In this document: positions 11,140 to 23,180 of the stretch, piece by piece
How the letters are laid out: each line of letters opens with the position of its first letter
How positions within the stretch are numbered: the stretch's first letter is position 1
Source: Aselliscus stoliczkanus
Lineage: Eukaryota > Chordata > Mammalia > Chiroptera > Hipposideridae
NCBI GenBank assembly: GCA_033961575.1
Contig: CM066738.1
Span: 104,929,478 to 104,993,477 of the forward strand
Length of the DNA: 64,000 nucleotides
Direction: 5' to 3'
Notes under the pieces: model-generated
Seen by the model: only the letters and a program-made list of their open reading frames with translations
Database searches by the model: none
Told to the model about the DNA's origin: nothing
Program-made: the position numbers and the translations under genes

Positions 11140-11713
11140 CGAGGTGTGATCTAAAACTATGGTGAATGCTGCTGCCGAGTGCCATCCAATGGAAAGGCAG
11201 GGACCTTCAATAAAGGAAGTGGTGTGTCCAATCTTAGTAACCATGTGTGACAAGTTTCAGCCTGTTCAGTGCACTCAGTCAGGTGTGAGCTACAGTTGAG
11301 AGAAGTTGTGTTTAAAGTGTGCCATAAATCACCCTTCATCATGGCAACATTCTGTGTCACACTTCTCTTCTGGTAGAGCAATTTCTGTCAAATAAAAACA
11401 TTATGGTGTGTTGTCATCCACCATATTCATGGACCTGGCACCATGCTACTTCTGGCTCTCCCCAAAGTCAAAATGACCATGAAAAGTAAACGTTTTCAAT
11501 TGATTCATGACATTGAGGCAGCCACGACAGTACAACTAAAGACACTCATGAAAGAGGATTTCCAGAACTGCTTCAGAAAGTGGCCAAGAATGATGGGATC
11601 AGTGTGTTTGACGTGAGGTGGAGTATTTTAAGGGGGATTAATGGCAATGTGTCTTTTACCGTGATAATTTTTTTTAATTTAAACATCCGCAGTAGTTTCT
11701 GATCACACACTAG
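11140..11713 (+). mobile_element. Internally deleted mariner-like transposon with transposase remnant
   Basis: Approximate inverted ends: gaggtgtgatctaaaacta at 11141 and the complement of a matching agtttctgatcacacac at 11693-11710. In plus-strand frames within 11340-11620 is the C-terminal third of an IS630/Tc1/mariner-type transposase. It shows a 'PPYS' block near 11420, followed at once by the 'DLAPC' catalytic-aspartate context and an 'FW' doublet, then a helical tail containing 'KEDFQNCFRKW'. The N-terminal DNA-binding half is missing (the full family protein is about 340 residues), and frameshifts break the frame. It is non-autonomous and fossil. The 5' leader and 3' leader sit inside the terminal repeats. 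Confidence 0.8.
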
Positions 11714-12400
11714 AATAACACCCTGGGGTGAACCAGAGTTAAGGATCCTGCGACAAGGACCGTGGTATATGAGAAATGGACTCAACTTCCCACAGGGAAG
11801 GGGGTTCCATGGTGGGCTCGACCACTCTGCCCCTCAAAGAACGGGGCCGAGACGCTGAGAAGGGTGGACCATTTTTGTTCATAGATTACCTATTGTTTTA
11901 ATTGAAGGGAGGGAAGCAGGAGTGTTCTCAGGTGCCTGAGAGGACAGGGAGTACCCAGAATTCCCCAGAGCGGCACAGGGGAAATCAAGATGGTTATTCC
12001 TACTCCCTTCCACCAGCAGTGTGGAGTGAAAGAAAACTTTATTCACCCTCGCCTGGTTTGAGCCTCTACTGTTACTGTCAACTGGGGAGCAAAATGATCT
12101 GAATTCTGTCATCTTACCCCAGCTGCCTCAGTGTTCCCTTTACCACTACCCTCACCTTGCCCAGAACACTGCAAGCCCTTACTTCCTCATGTCTTACATT
12201 TGTAATTCCCACAGCTATGTGGTCTCCACCTACCTTGCTTCTATGACAAGATTCAGGACTCTGTAACAACGCAGACAAGAGTTTTCTGTCACTTCACATG
12301 GAAATGTTTCTCCAAGAAATTTACATTTTCTCCTAAGCATCAGTGAAAAGTAAAAAGAGAGGACACTCCAAATGGATCAACAGGAAGAGGCTGAGAAAAA
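11714..12400. other. Unassigned, slightly GC-richer interval
   Basis: 11815-12115 has open frames on both strands (66-77 codons), but neither resembles a known protein. It could be an ancient LTR or unique sequence. Confidence 0.3.
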
Positions 12401-12409
12401 TCATGTGAT

Positions 12410-12845
12410 GGAGAAAGGAAATGGAAGGGACAAAACAAGACAATCCTGTATTGTCTGATTAGCTGTGGTAACAACACAGAAAATCCCAATATCTGAGTTA
12501 CTTTAGACATGACAGCCTTTTTCTCTTATATGTCACAGTGCAGTATAGAGCAGTAGGGAGGCTTTGCAATGTGCTCTTATTTAGGCTCCTTCCATTAGGA
12601 TTCTCCAAAGTCTATGGACTCAGCATCCTCCCCCGTTTCCTTTGAATCCATCTACGAGGTCAAGAGAAGGGAAGATCTGCGGAGGATTTTTCAACTTTTA
12701 TGTTCTATGTATGCAGATGTCATTCATGTTTCTCCCACATTCAATTGGCTAGAACAGTCACATGGTCTTAACTGCAAGGCAGTATGTCTCCAGAACAAAG
12801 AAAAGTCCTGGAACACAGGAATTATCCTGCAGGCATCTGATCTTC
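12410..12845 (+). repeat. Probable ancient interspersed repeat, family not identified
   Basis: 'cattcaattggctagaaca' followed by 'gtcacatggtcttaactgcaagg' at 12739-12781 is a recurrent mammalian interspersed-repeat phrase. I cannot name the family. The 82-codon frame over it is not a recognised gene. Confidence 0.4.
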
Positions 12846-12859
12846 TAGTTGTTGAATAT

Positions 12860-12995
12860 TGATTTCATTCTTTCTTTTTTTTTTTTTTGAGGGCAGTGGC
12901 ACTGCTCCTCTTATGTGGGACCAAACCGGGGCCGCTGGCTTCTGAAGCCAGCCTTTAACCACCGCACCACTCGGCCGGCCCTGATTTCATTCTTT
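12860..12995 (-). mobile_element. Short tRNA-SINE (family A), minus strand, 14-bp TSD
   Basis: The body at 12874-12981 has a T-tail, then a diverged gagggcagtggcactg and a ggccggcc end. A perfect 14-bp duplication tgatttcattcttt flanks it (12860-12873, 12982-12995). Confidence 0.93.
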
Positions 12996-13394
12996 ACCAC
13001 ACACAGAATAGGCTCACTTTTTGCAAAGGAACAGATCCCAAAGTCTAATGTAGGTAGTTGCTTCATCTAGCTTTATGTCCAGGGTTTCTAAGTGATATGC
13101 ACTCCTTCCCATCATGTCTAGACATAACTAGTGCTATTGTGTTTGAACCATGATACAAATATATATACGGTACCAAGGACAGCATAACAGGAACCCAAAA
13201 TTCTCATTTGGAATAAAAGGAGAAAAGAGGAGAAAAAAAATAAAACAAAACAGTAGTCATGGGCCCATAGATATCTGCAGTCCTATGGACAGACCTCACA
13301 ATGATGTCCTGCCTTGGCCGTGGGGAAGTTCCTCGTTTGTGCCCTAGTCCTGCATTCTTCTCCAGGTTCCTGTCTCCGTTGTCCATTTTCCTCC
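12996..13394. other. Unassigned interval
   Basis: No repeat or gene was recognised. A 65-codon plus frame and a 60-codon minus frame overlap at 13150-13386 without support. Confidence 0.35.
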
Positions 13395-13450
13395 ATAGCT
13401 CAGTAGAATAGTGTTTTGGTTAATCTGTGTCCTTTCCATTTCTATATGAA

Positions 13451-13478
13451 TTTTGGATCAGTTTGTACTGATCCAAAA
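13451..13478. other. Perfect 11-bp-stem hairpin inside L1 remnant
   Basis: ttttggatcag, a 6-base spacer, then ctgatccaaaa. Confidence 0.9.
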
Positions 13479-13909
13479 GAACAAGCTTGAATTTTTATAG
13501 GGATTGTAGTTTAAGAAGTAGTGAAATGGTAGTTTAGGAAGTATTATTGTTCTAGGAGTATTAATTTTTCTAATCCATGAATATGGAATGCCTTTGTATT
13601 TACTGCGTTCTTTTAAAATTTAGCAGTGTTTTACAGTTTTCAGTGTACATGTCTTGCATTTCCTTTGTGACATTCATTCCTAAGTATTTTATTTTTTGAA
13701 GATATTACAAATATAATTGTTTTTCTAATTTTATTTTTGGACTATTTGTTATTAGTGTATAAAATATAGAAGTACAATTGATATAGTTTTACATCTTTGT
13801 TTACAATCTGGATACTTTTTATTTTCTTGCCTACTTGGCCTGACTAGAACCCCCAGTACAATGTAGAATAGAAGTGGTGAGAGGAGATATCCTTGTGTTC
13901 ACCCCAATC

Positions 13910-13953
<44 letters not shown>
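13910..13953. repeat. (TG)n microsatellite within L1
   Basis: About 21 TG units interrupt the L1 remnant. Confidence 0.97.
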
Positions 13954-14474
13954 TGTTGTTTCAGTCTTTCACCATTAAGTTTGATGGGTAATGCGTTTTT
14001 CAAAGATTGGGAAAGTGCCCTTCTATTCCTAGTTTATTGAGTGGTTTTATCATGAAAAACTTAGATTTTATCAAATGTTTCTTATGTATATAGTGAGAGG
14101 TTCATGTGGCTTTTTTTCTTTATTATATAAACAAAATGTGTGATACTGATTTTTGTACATTGAGCCAGCCTTGCATTCCTGGAATTACTACTTGGTCATA
14201 GTGTGTAATCTCTTCATAGGTTGTGGGATTCTGTCAGCTAGTATTTTGTTGAGGATTTTAGTCTGCAGCATTTTTTCTTGTGATATATCTGATTTCGGTA
14301 TCAGGGAAATACTAGCTTCATAAAGTGAGTTGGAAAACTTTCCTCCTCTTCTACTGTTTGGAAGAGTTTGTGAAGGATTTATGCCATATTGTATTTAAAA
14401 GTTTGATAGAGTTCACCAGTAAAGCTATCTGGCTCTGGATAATTTTTTGTGCCAAGTTTCCTCTCACCCTCACT

Positions 14475-14504
14475 TTAATTAATTAATTAATTAATTAATT
14501 AAAT
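14475..14504. repeat. (TTAA)n simple repeat
   Basis: Seven consecutive TTAA/AATT units at the border of the L1 fragment. Confidence 0.95.
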
Positions 14505-14651
14505 TTTTAGTTGATGTACTCCACCCCTCAGATCCAAACCCACTGCTTTGTTCAGCATGTCCTTTCAACTTGAGGTAATGCTATTTACCATCATTCTTTG
14601 ATACTAATTCTGTAGCTTTGCATTTTCTTTATGTACCTTGGTGTATGAGTA

Positions 14652-14712
14652 TTTTTTTCTTTTCCTTTCCTTTCCTTTCTTTTCCTTTCCTTTCCTTTCC
14701 TTTTTTTCTTTG
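14652..14712. repeat. (TTTCC)n simple repeat
   Basis: Polypyrimidine pentamer array with a T-rich edge. Confidence 0.95.
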
Positions 14713-17175
14713 AATACAGAGGCAGAGCCTTTGTGAGCCTAACAGAAGCAGGTTTTGTTTCAGGGAAAGTTTATTTCACTGATATTTAAATTAGGCCAAA
14801 GAGAATGGGCATATGATGCTTAAAATCTACTTCCGTTTCTAAGCACATTATATATTATATCCCTAGAATGAAATGCTTGATATCATCCATTTGCAAAAAT
14901 ATTTTGCTCTAGTGTTATTACAGTTAATTACCATTTGTATCTTACTCAGCTTTTCAAAATTGTATGATAACTTCTTAAACTTTAATTATGTCTACTGAGA
15001 TATTTTAGTTCCCATTTTTCTATATCTTGTTTTTAAAATATTATTATACTTAAACTAATGCTCCCTAAATTCCTACTAGTTGATTAATAATAGTATTTTA
15101 ATATGGTTCCAACAGTGATATACAAGATGGAGAAATTATTAATCCTACAATAATGTTCTTACGCCGCCTTCTTTCTAGCAACAACAAAGCTCCTTAAGCT
15201 TCTTGGAGATAAAAATGGTCTCTAGATGAAAAATAGCATTTGGAGAATAAAACACCTCGCTGAAATTATCTGTATAGAACAGTTTCCTGTGTATGCTAAT
15301 AAACTGCACACAGTTTGCCTTAGATAGCCTCATTATTTATACGTTAAACTAGTGTCTGAGAACACCTTTCCAATAGAAGCTTTAAGTGCAACACTGCCAC
15401 ACTTTACTTAAATCATGTTCTGAGCCTTCTTATCTCTTAAACTCTACCAGAAAGTTGTTTTTTAATAATTATTTATGTCACATAAATTCATTAGGCTTTT
15501 GAAGTTTCATAGTTTGCCTTCATCTTGTTTCCATGACCTTGAGAGAATATAGCAGCAATGGTCCCTAAAGCCTATTTCAAATCTAACTTGTTTGACTTCA
15601 TGTATTTCATTGCAAATGTTCATTTTTCTCTTCTGTACCAAACTACATCTCAGTTCAATTTCAGTACTCAATTCTAGATCAGTCTGAAGTATTAACACCA
15701 TAATGGAATTTATAACAAGTGTACCACAGATCTTTCAAAGTGGATATGATTTGGGTAATTTTGTTCAAACCAGAGTGACCCTAATATATATATTTTTAAA
15801 AATGATTAAGTATTTGGTCTTTATTAAGAATGGCATTCAATTGCTGAACTCCCCTGGTAATGGTTGGCTGGGAAACTTTAGTCAGAGCTTAAGTGTGCCA
15901 AAATAAGAACAGGCAAACAAAACAGTCAATTTGATTCATGTGAGGGTATTATTGTGCATACTTCACCCCTTGACTTAAATCTCTTATTTCTGTAGTGATT
16001 GTCAGAGAAATTAGATCAGATTTTCTATTTGTTAGTTGGCTGAAGTTCATTTTATTTATATTTTCTCATATTGGTGTACTATTACCTGCATTTTAGTTAA
16101 AGGATTATGACTACACTTTTCCTTTTCCATTCTATAATTCCATCTGATGACCCCAGTATGCCATCCAAATCTCATTCACCAGTGACTCAGATCCCCTCCA
16201 GCGACATCTTTCTGTGTGACCATGGAATTATGAACAGTGAAATGCTCACCAGTAGTAGCTGTGACTTATCTTTGCTTTAAGTCATGGGGTTCCTTTACTT
16301 TAAGTCTATCTTAACTCTCCCAAGAGAGAGGTGATTGTTCCCTCTATTGTACTCTGTCTTAATTTATATGCCCCTGGAAACACATCCTGAGATAGAGAAT
16401 TGATTCACATAGTTATGGAAGCTGAGACGCTTCATAATCTGCCATCCAAAAACTGGAGAAACAAGAAAACCAATAGTGTTATTCATTCTAAGTTCAAAGG
16501 CCTTAGAACCAGGGGAGCCTATGGTATGAATCCCAGCCCTAGGGCCAGAGAAGATAAGATGGCAGGAGATGAGATGTGATGAGTTTGCATGAGACAAGAT
16601 GATGTGAGATGAGTAGTCCTTGTTCTCTGCCTTTAGGTTTTCTTGGGCCCTCAACAGATTGAATAATGCCTGCTCACTTAGGGTGGACAATCAGCTTTAC
16701 CAAGTCTACTGATTCCAATGCTAATCGCATGCAGAAATACCTTCACATACACACCCAGAAATAATGTTTAATTTCAGCACCCCATGACCAGTGAAAGCGA
16801 CATATAAAATTAACTGTCTAATGTCTACTTCTTGGCACCATGGCATGTGCATCTCCTTAAACTGTACTTACTCTCCATTTAGAAACAATAACAAGGTCAT
16901 AATTCTGCCTAACACGATAGAACTATCCTGAGTATAACTAAAAATGCATTTATCACTTCCCTAGAAGGGGAGGTTCAGTTATTTAGTGATGTTTACTCTT
17001 CTCTGTGATACCCCATACCTTTAATGTTCTGATGTGAAATTAACAGTACTTAAATGCTATGATATAAAAGCAATACATCTTTTGTTACATGGTAAGGAAA
17101 TAAGAGAGGAAAGAAAACAAACATATAGTTAGATACACATACACAAATATATTCATAGCAAAATAAGGAAAAAAT
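14713..17175. other. Unique AT-rich interval
   Basis: No gene was recognised. 16551-16620 is an imperfect gatgagat-like array. 15160-15420 is a moderately complex, repeat-free block. Frames at 15507-15906 and 16364-16690 have no recognisable family. Confidence 0.4.
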
Positions 17176-17179
17176 ACTC

Positions 17180-19645
17180 ATGAAAATTAGAGTTCACATG
17201 TCTGTAACTGGTCATGTGCCCATAGCTGGTATTTATAATTACCTTCTTCCACTACCACACCAATTGCCTTTCCTTCATTAAGCACCTCAGCTGGTCATGG
17301 TTCTTTACCTGATAGGGTGACCAAAACCTTCATTTTTGAAGGGTCTGGGACTTTAGTCATCTTGCTTGCGTTGGGCTGTTGTATTTTCCATTGGCCTTAA
17401 TCACAAGGCATGGTAATACCGAGAGTCACCCTAAGGAATCTCCTGTATTCTGGACATACCCTTCCTTACTCCATTGTAGAGTATAGTAAGTAGTCCAATT
17501 TGTCCCAGGTAGCCAAAATCAATTACTCCAGCAAATGTCATAACACCCGTCTTTGCCTGTTGGTCCAGAGGCATGAGGAGCCAAAATTGAAAATGTTCAG
17601 TGGAGTTGTGTCTCCTGACAGAAGCATTATTCCCTCTAGAACTAAGTCATCTGAAACAGAAGAGAAGAAAGTCATGGGAACAAAAATTTTGCTGGTGGGT
17701 CACTAGAGATCATATTGCATGGCACTACTCCCATTTCCACTCCTGATTCCTGGACCTGTGAATCCTGACTATCGGAGAAATAGTACCATATATTGGATGG
17801 TGATTCAGAGCATGTATCACCTTCTGGAGAACAATGTCCCAGCACTGCCACCCAGCTGGCACTGTGACTGAGTCTTCAAAAGGCTATTATGTTATTCTTT
17901 CACACCAGCTACTTTATAGTGCTGGGGAACATGGTGAGACCAGTGAAGTACATTGCCACATTTCTTTCAAGGAAGTGAGTTCCTGATCAGAAGCAATGCT
18001 CTGTATAATTCCATGACTGCAGGTAAGGCATCTTGAAAGTCATGAATGGAAATTTTGTCAGGAGTATTGCACGTAGGAAAGGCAATCCATATTCAGAATA
18101 AATGTTTATTCCAGTAAGAATAAAAGTCTGTCCCTTCCATGATATAAACAGTCGGATGAAATCCACCTGCTACCACGTCACTGGCTGAACACTTCGAGGT
18201 ATGGCGCCATATTGGGGTCCTCACCATTGCTCTTTTCTGTTGGCTGATTGGGCACTCAATGTTAGCAATAGCCAGATTGTCCTTAGTGAGTGGAAGCCCA
18301 GGTTGCTGAGTCCATGGGTAACTTCCACGCACCACCATGGCCTCTGTTCACGAGCCTCTTGGGTAATGGCCAGGGTGGGTAGGAAGAGAGGCTGACTGCT
18401 ATCCACAGAGGAGATCATCCTGTCCACTTGATTACTCAAGTCCTGTCTTGCTCAGGTCACTCTTTGGTGGTGTTCACATGAAACACAAATATCTTTGCAT
18501 TTTTGTCCATTCAGGAAGACCTGTCCACATTCCTCTTCCCCAAATTTCTTTTTCAGTTATGTTCCTTCCAAGTCTCTGGTTATCCAGCCAAACCATTGGC
18601 CACCACCCGTGAATTGCACGCCTGACCATTTCTTCTTCCAGGAGAAGTGAACAACCAGGAGCACTGCTTAGAGTTCAGTGTGAGAGTTTCCCTTCACCAC
18701 TGACCTTCAGGGATGTCCCAGAGATGGGCTGGATGGTTGCATCTGTCCACTTTCATGTGGTGCCTGCATATCATGCAGAATCATCCATGAACCAGGCTTG
18801 AGTCTTCTCTTCTCTGTCAACTTCTGTAGGGAACTCCCCATGAGGCTGTAGGTGCTGGGAGAGAGAGAGAAGGCAGTACAGCCAGTGTGGGGTCCATGGG
18901 CATTCGGATCACTTCTTTGTGTAACTTGTTTATGCTTTCAGGGCCTGTTTGGGTCCAGTCATGTATACACCACTTCCATTTGATTATGGAGCGTCGCTGG
19001 CCACACCCGAATTTATGGTGTGGTAGGTCAGATAACACCAAGTTCATGATGGGCAGCTCAGGTTACATGAAAACTTGGTGGCCTGTTGTTCAGCATTCAG
19101 TCTCTCCTAAGGCTCTGAACCAGGCCAAGAGTTCTTTCTCAAAAGGAGAGTATGATCTGTAGATGCCATTATTTGTGGATGATGAGAAGGCTTTGTTTCA
19201 AACTTCTAAGTGCCTACACTGTGATGCACCTAATGGGGCCTGCCTAAGGCTCCAGATGGCATCCCCATCTATCAGTGATATGCCACACATCATTGGACCT
19301 AATGGATCACTTGGCCCAGGTGGCAGAGCTGCTTGCAGAGTAGCTTAGACTTGTTGCAGAGTCTTCTATTCCTCTGAGCCCCAGACAAATTTAGCAGTTT
19401 TGGGGTCATTTGGTCAATGGGCCAAAGTAACGACCTGAAATAAGGAATATTTTGCCTCCAAAATCCAAATAGGCACACGAGATATTGTGTCTCTTTCTTA
19501 GTTGTAGCAGGGGCCAAATGCAACAACTTATCCTTTACCTTAGAAGGGACATCTCAACATGTCCCACCCCAATGGATCCCTAGAAATCTTACTGAGTTAG
19601 AAGGCCCCTGAATATTAGTTGGGTTTATTTCCCATCCTTTGACGC
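17180..19645 (-). pseudogene. ERV-L (class III endogenous retrovirus) pol relic
   Basis: The minus strand carries a decayed retroviral pol. From 19645 downwards: RT thumb/connection with a reconstructable 'FLGI.W' block near 19580; the RT-RNase H connection in an open frame at 19299-19526; RNase H-side sequence at 18817-19047; an integrase-side frame at 18093-18439; then a dUTPase-like segment at about 17480-17640. A dUTPase placed after integrase is characteristic of ERV-L elements, and this order is the main reason for the class III call. The relic is fragmented by many stops and frameshifts. No LTR, gag or env adjoins it, so it is a dead internal fragment. It cannot encode a working enzyme. 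The plus-strand frames here are shadows. Confidence 0.82.
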
Positions 19646-19649
19646 ATTA

Positions 19650-20160
19650 GAGCCTTACTCTTAGTTTATAGATTGATAGAGTATAATTTCAATATGCAGA
19701 TAACAAAGAGAGGGCTGTTCACTACCCAGCAATTCCAGACTGTGCACTGGATGTAACCACTGAATGGGAATTGGGGGCTGGCTCTATAGAGAGTGGAGTA
19801 AATGTGCCCTCTGAGTGGTCAGAAGGACATGAACAAGAGAGATGGGCAGCAGGGTGGACTAAGAAAAGGCTGAAGGTAGTCTTCCAACAAGAGTAAATAC
19901 AAAATAAAAAGTTTAGAGAACATGAAACAGAAAGTTATAGGCATGTATCAGACGGAACGGCGGGCCTTGTCAGAGATTGCACTATCAAAATTAAATTCTT
20001 GTATTTAGTTAGTGTAATATTGAGTGAAAAATATCATCATACTAAAAATGGAGTTTTCCACAAAGTGGTATAAGTTTTCATGTTTTAATAGTAATAGTAA
20101 TTAACTGAATATGTGTTGTGAGAGGTAAATCATGTAATGTGCTTATAGCTGCAGAAATGT
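19650..20160. other. Unassigned interval beyond the ERV-L relic
   Basis: 19740-19960 ('gggggctggctctatagag') could be further diverged retroviral sequence. Not classifiable by eye. Confidence 0.3.
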
Positions 20161-20163
20161 TAA

Positions 20164-20217
20164 AAAAAGAAAAGAAAAGAAAAGAAAAGAAAAGAAAAGA
20201 AAAGAAAAGAAAAGAAA
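20164..20217. repeat. (AAAAG)n simple repeat
   Basis: About ten AAAAG pentamers. Confidence 0.97.
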
Positions 20218-20789
20218 CCTTTGGAACCTAAGTAGATAAAGTTGAAGAATTCTACCCACAAGCAGGAAATGAGTTAATAGTAAAAAGGTAGAAAAAAAAG
20301 AGTAGAAGTTAAAATATAGATTAAAACATTAGAGGACCATTCACAAAGAGGGAAAGTGAACAGAATGAATTGTAAAATGAATAATATTGTAAAGTTTTCC
20401 AGAACAGAAATATGAAAGGTCCTGTATTTAAAGGTCCCATTGAGAGCTCAGACCAATTTATATACAAAAATAACCATCAAAGGAGACAGGTAAATCGTCA
20501 TGAAATTTCAGAGAACCGTGGATAAAAGGCACATTTTAGGAGACTCTAGACTGGTGGGAGGAGAGAAGAATGAGGTTATATATAAGCTAAAAGTCAGTAG
20601 ACAAATTCCTTTAAAATTCTGACACAGAAAAAAATTATTACTAGCTTAGAATTCCATATATGACCGGATTGTCAATCAAGTGTGATGGTAGAATAAAGAC
20701 ATTTTCAAGTATATAAGATTTTTCCATATAACTTTTCCCAAGTAGTTGCTGCAGGGTATGATCCATCAAAATGGAAGACCAGTAACTAA

Positions 20790-20794
<5 letters not shown>
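20218..20794. other. A-rich interval, possible old L1
   Basis: 'aaatttcagagaaccgtggataaaaggca' and 'gaattccatatatgaccgg' are reminiscent of L1 or other old LINE sequence, but too diverged to assign. Confidence 0.3.
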
Positions 20795-20839
<45 letters not shown>

Positions 20840-20848
20840 TACACACAC
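20795..20848. repeat. (TA)n microsatellite
   Basis: About 24 TA units with one break, followed by ACACAC. Confidence 0.95.
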
Positions 20849-22199
20849 TCATCCAGGAAATGCTGAATGAAGAATTTTATTTCTTATAAAAATGCTCTTT
20901 TTATCTTAAATTAGGAATTCCAAATTAATTAAGATATCTTTAAGGGGATTTCACACAGCTTAGTCACCAGAGAGAATTGCTTTTACTGGAAATTGTCGTG
21001 TAATTTAACTTATAATTTTGATATAAGCATAGTTACTTTTAAGTGGACTTTTGGAGAGAATAAAACAGTGATATGAATGTGCATTGCACTGATGCAATAT
21101 AGCAGTTACTATTCTTCATTATCCGAAATGAGTGTAGGCACTGTTTCTGGAATCTTAAGTACAGCGCTCTTAAAAGACAGCCAGTAAATGATTTTTAACG
21201 TCCTGCAATTAGATTAATGGAAAAAGTCCACTTATCTTTGAAAGTGAATTATTTTCCTTCAAAATTGAAAATTGGATAACATAATTCTTTCATAATGTCA
21301 TTAGGAGATATTCCTTTTTTACGTAAATTGGCCATTTTCTAGTAATCGGCATATGCTGTTTTGGAGACCAGCAGTGTTAATATCTGAGTACAGTTTGGAA
21401 ATAAGAAGCAAAATTCAGAGACTGAGCTATCCTTCACATCTACTCTATTGTTATTAAAAGTCACCCAAATTCCCAGTGAGAATTATGTGTGGTTATGATA
21501 TTGAGGATAAGTATAACTGCTAAATCCTGTCAGTGTATTTCAGTGGTCACCTATCTTGAGGACCTGAGGCTTTTAACACCTGAATACGTATTGCCCCTGC
21601 TTTAAGTATGTACTTTGCATTCTTTGTGCCATATTTTTCTCTCACCGAGTGGTCCTTCTCTGCCTCTCTTGAGAGTGCCAAGTATTCCATAAATTTCTTA
21701 AAGTCTGCATATTCAGAACTATTCCCTATTCATTTTATCTTATTCTTACCAGGCGCTCCAATGATCTAATGACTATCTGTAGTCTGAAAATTCAAGTATG
21801 TGTATCACTAAGACTAATAACAGTTAATATGTACACCAAACATACTACAAGCTTACTACATGTTTTAGTTGCTTTACATCTACTAAGTGTTGTCCTAACA
21901 ATGCCAGGTAGCCATTATTGTTAATTCCACACTCACCATGAGGACTCTGAGCCACGGGGAAGCTAGGTAACTTGCACTGTGGATTGTTGGTGTCAGGAGA
22001 TGCTTCCAGAAACTGAGTCTGTCATCTTGGCTCATCATGGTGCGAACTTCCTCTCGAGGTCATGCTTCTTTCTAAACATGTGCTTTCAGGTGTTTACTAG
22101 AAAACCTGTTGATTGTTTATCAAAAGGAACATGTTAATATATTCTCACCCTTCTCCTTAACAACAACAACAACAAAAGCAAACAATATAATTCTGTTCT
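20849..22199. other. Unique interval with a possible MIR fragment
   Basis: 21840-21990 ('tgccaggtagccattattgt', then 'ctctgagccacggggaagctaggtaacttgcact') looks like a MIR on the minus strand. Elsewhere nothing was recognised. (AAC)n occurs at 22162-22174. Confidence 0.35.
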
Positions 22200-22440
22200 T
22201 CACTCATTATTAATTAGGGCAAGAGTCATGGACTCATCCTTAACTTTCTCATTTTCACTCTCTCCCACAAAGCTTACCAAAGTAAACTCCAATGGATTCC
22301 TCCAATCAATTATCTCTATTCTGTCATATTAAATTATCAGAATTGTCTGTAAGTAAATATGTTTCAAATCTGCATTCACACAAATCAAGTTATAGTCTCC
22401 CCTGAATACCCTGGACATCACTGTCCCTTCCCCATTTGGC
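22200..22440 (+). mobile_element. L2 remnant (ORF2 end region)
   Basis: 'gactcatccttaactttct', followed by caatggattcctccaatca and a 'cacaaatcaagttatagtctcccctgaataccctgg' block, has the pattern of L2 text. Low identity. Confidence 0.4.
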
Positions 22441-22799
22441 TCTGTTACTTCCTTGTACCTTGGCAGGTTAGGTTCCCCAGAAGGCAAACTTTTAGAGGAA
22501 AATTCGCATGAAAGGAGAGGGAAGTATGCAGGACTGGGTAGCGAGAGGTCAAGCATGATGCAGCCTTAAAGGAAGTCCCTGGGGGCCTTAAAAGATGAGA
22601 TAATACTTCAGAGATCTTTCTAATGAGAGGTTCTGCCTTTTATATCCACATCAGTCTTGGTGACTCTTCCCAGCCCACTCAGTGGCTGAAGGGCCTGCAA
22701 GCTGAGAGCTGTCTGCCTCTCATGATGGAATTGGGTCAGCACATTACAGCGTCCATCACAGTCCATCTCTGGTGTTGTCCATCCCTTGATATAATCCTG
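22441..22799 (+). repeat. Unassigned old repeat-like interval
   Basis: Begins 'ggcaggttaggttccccaga' and ends 'cttgatataatcctgtc'. It feels like an old dispersed repeat, but I cannot name the family. Confidence 0.3.
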
Positions 22800-23180
22800 T
22801 CTTAAAGTTTTTCACTGACTCCCCATAAAATTTAGTATCATCCTAGGCCTTCAGCAGTAGGGGTTTCCAGCTTCATGTACCTCAAATTTATCTATTTCCC
22901 TCAACTGTCCCAGACAGGCAATCTGGACCCTGCTTATAGAACTGTTGCTCTTTCCCCAAATATATGCTGGCAGCTGTACCTCTGTGCATGCATCGCTTTT
23001 ATATCCTGCTTAGAAGCTGCAAGTTACCATCTTCTATTTAGCAACTCAAACTTCAAGCCAAAGCTTCAGTCATTTTCTGTTGAAAAATCTTCTCTCACTT
23101 TCTGTACCAAGTCATTGTTTAGCCACTGTGATCCAAAATGTCTGTCTCGTAAATCGTTTGTCACTGGTCTTTCCTCTCTG
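22800..23180 (+). mobile_element. L2 remnant (3' part)
   Basis: Ordered L2-like phrases: 'tttttcactgactccccataaaatttagtatcatcctaggcc', then 'cccaaatatatgctggcagc', then 'cttctctcactttctgtacc'. The 113-codon frame inside is incidental. Confidence 0.6.

Larger units (their letters stand above)
13395..14480 (-). mobile_element. Old L1 ORF2 fragment, both ends missing
   Basis: The minus strand carries decayed L1 ORF2 from the post-RT region (plus-strand text 'gaatatggaatgcctttgta') back towards the RT core ('agtgtacatgtcttgcattt', 'cattcctaagtattttattt', 'gagccagccttgcattcctgg'). Many stops and frameshifts. A (TG)n tract sits inside. No tail or TSD, so it is an internal remnant. Confidence 0.85.

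Noticed and set aside
18201..19348. Plus-strand frames at 18.2-19.3 kb
   Set aside because: Antisense shadows of the ERV-L pol relic.
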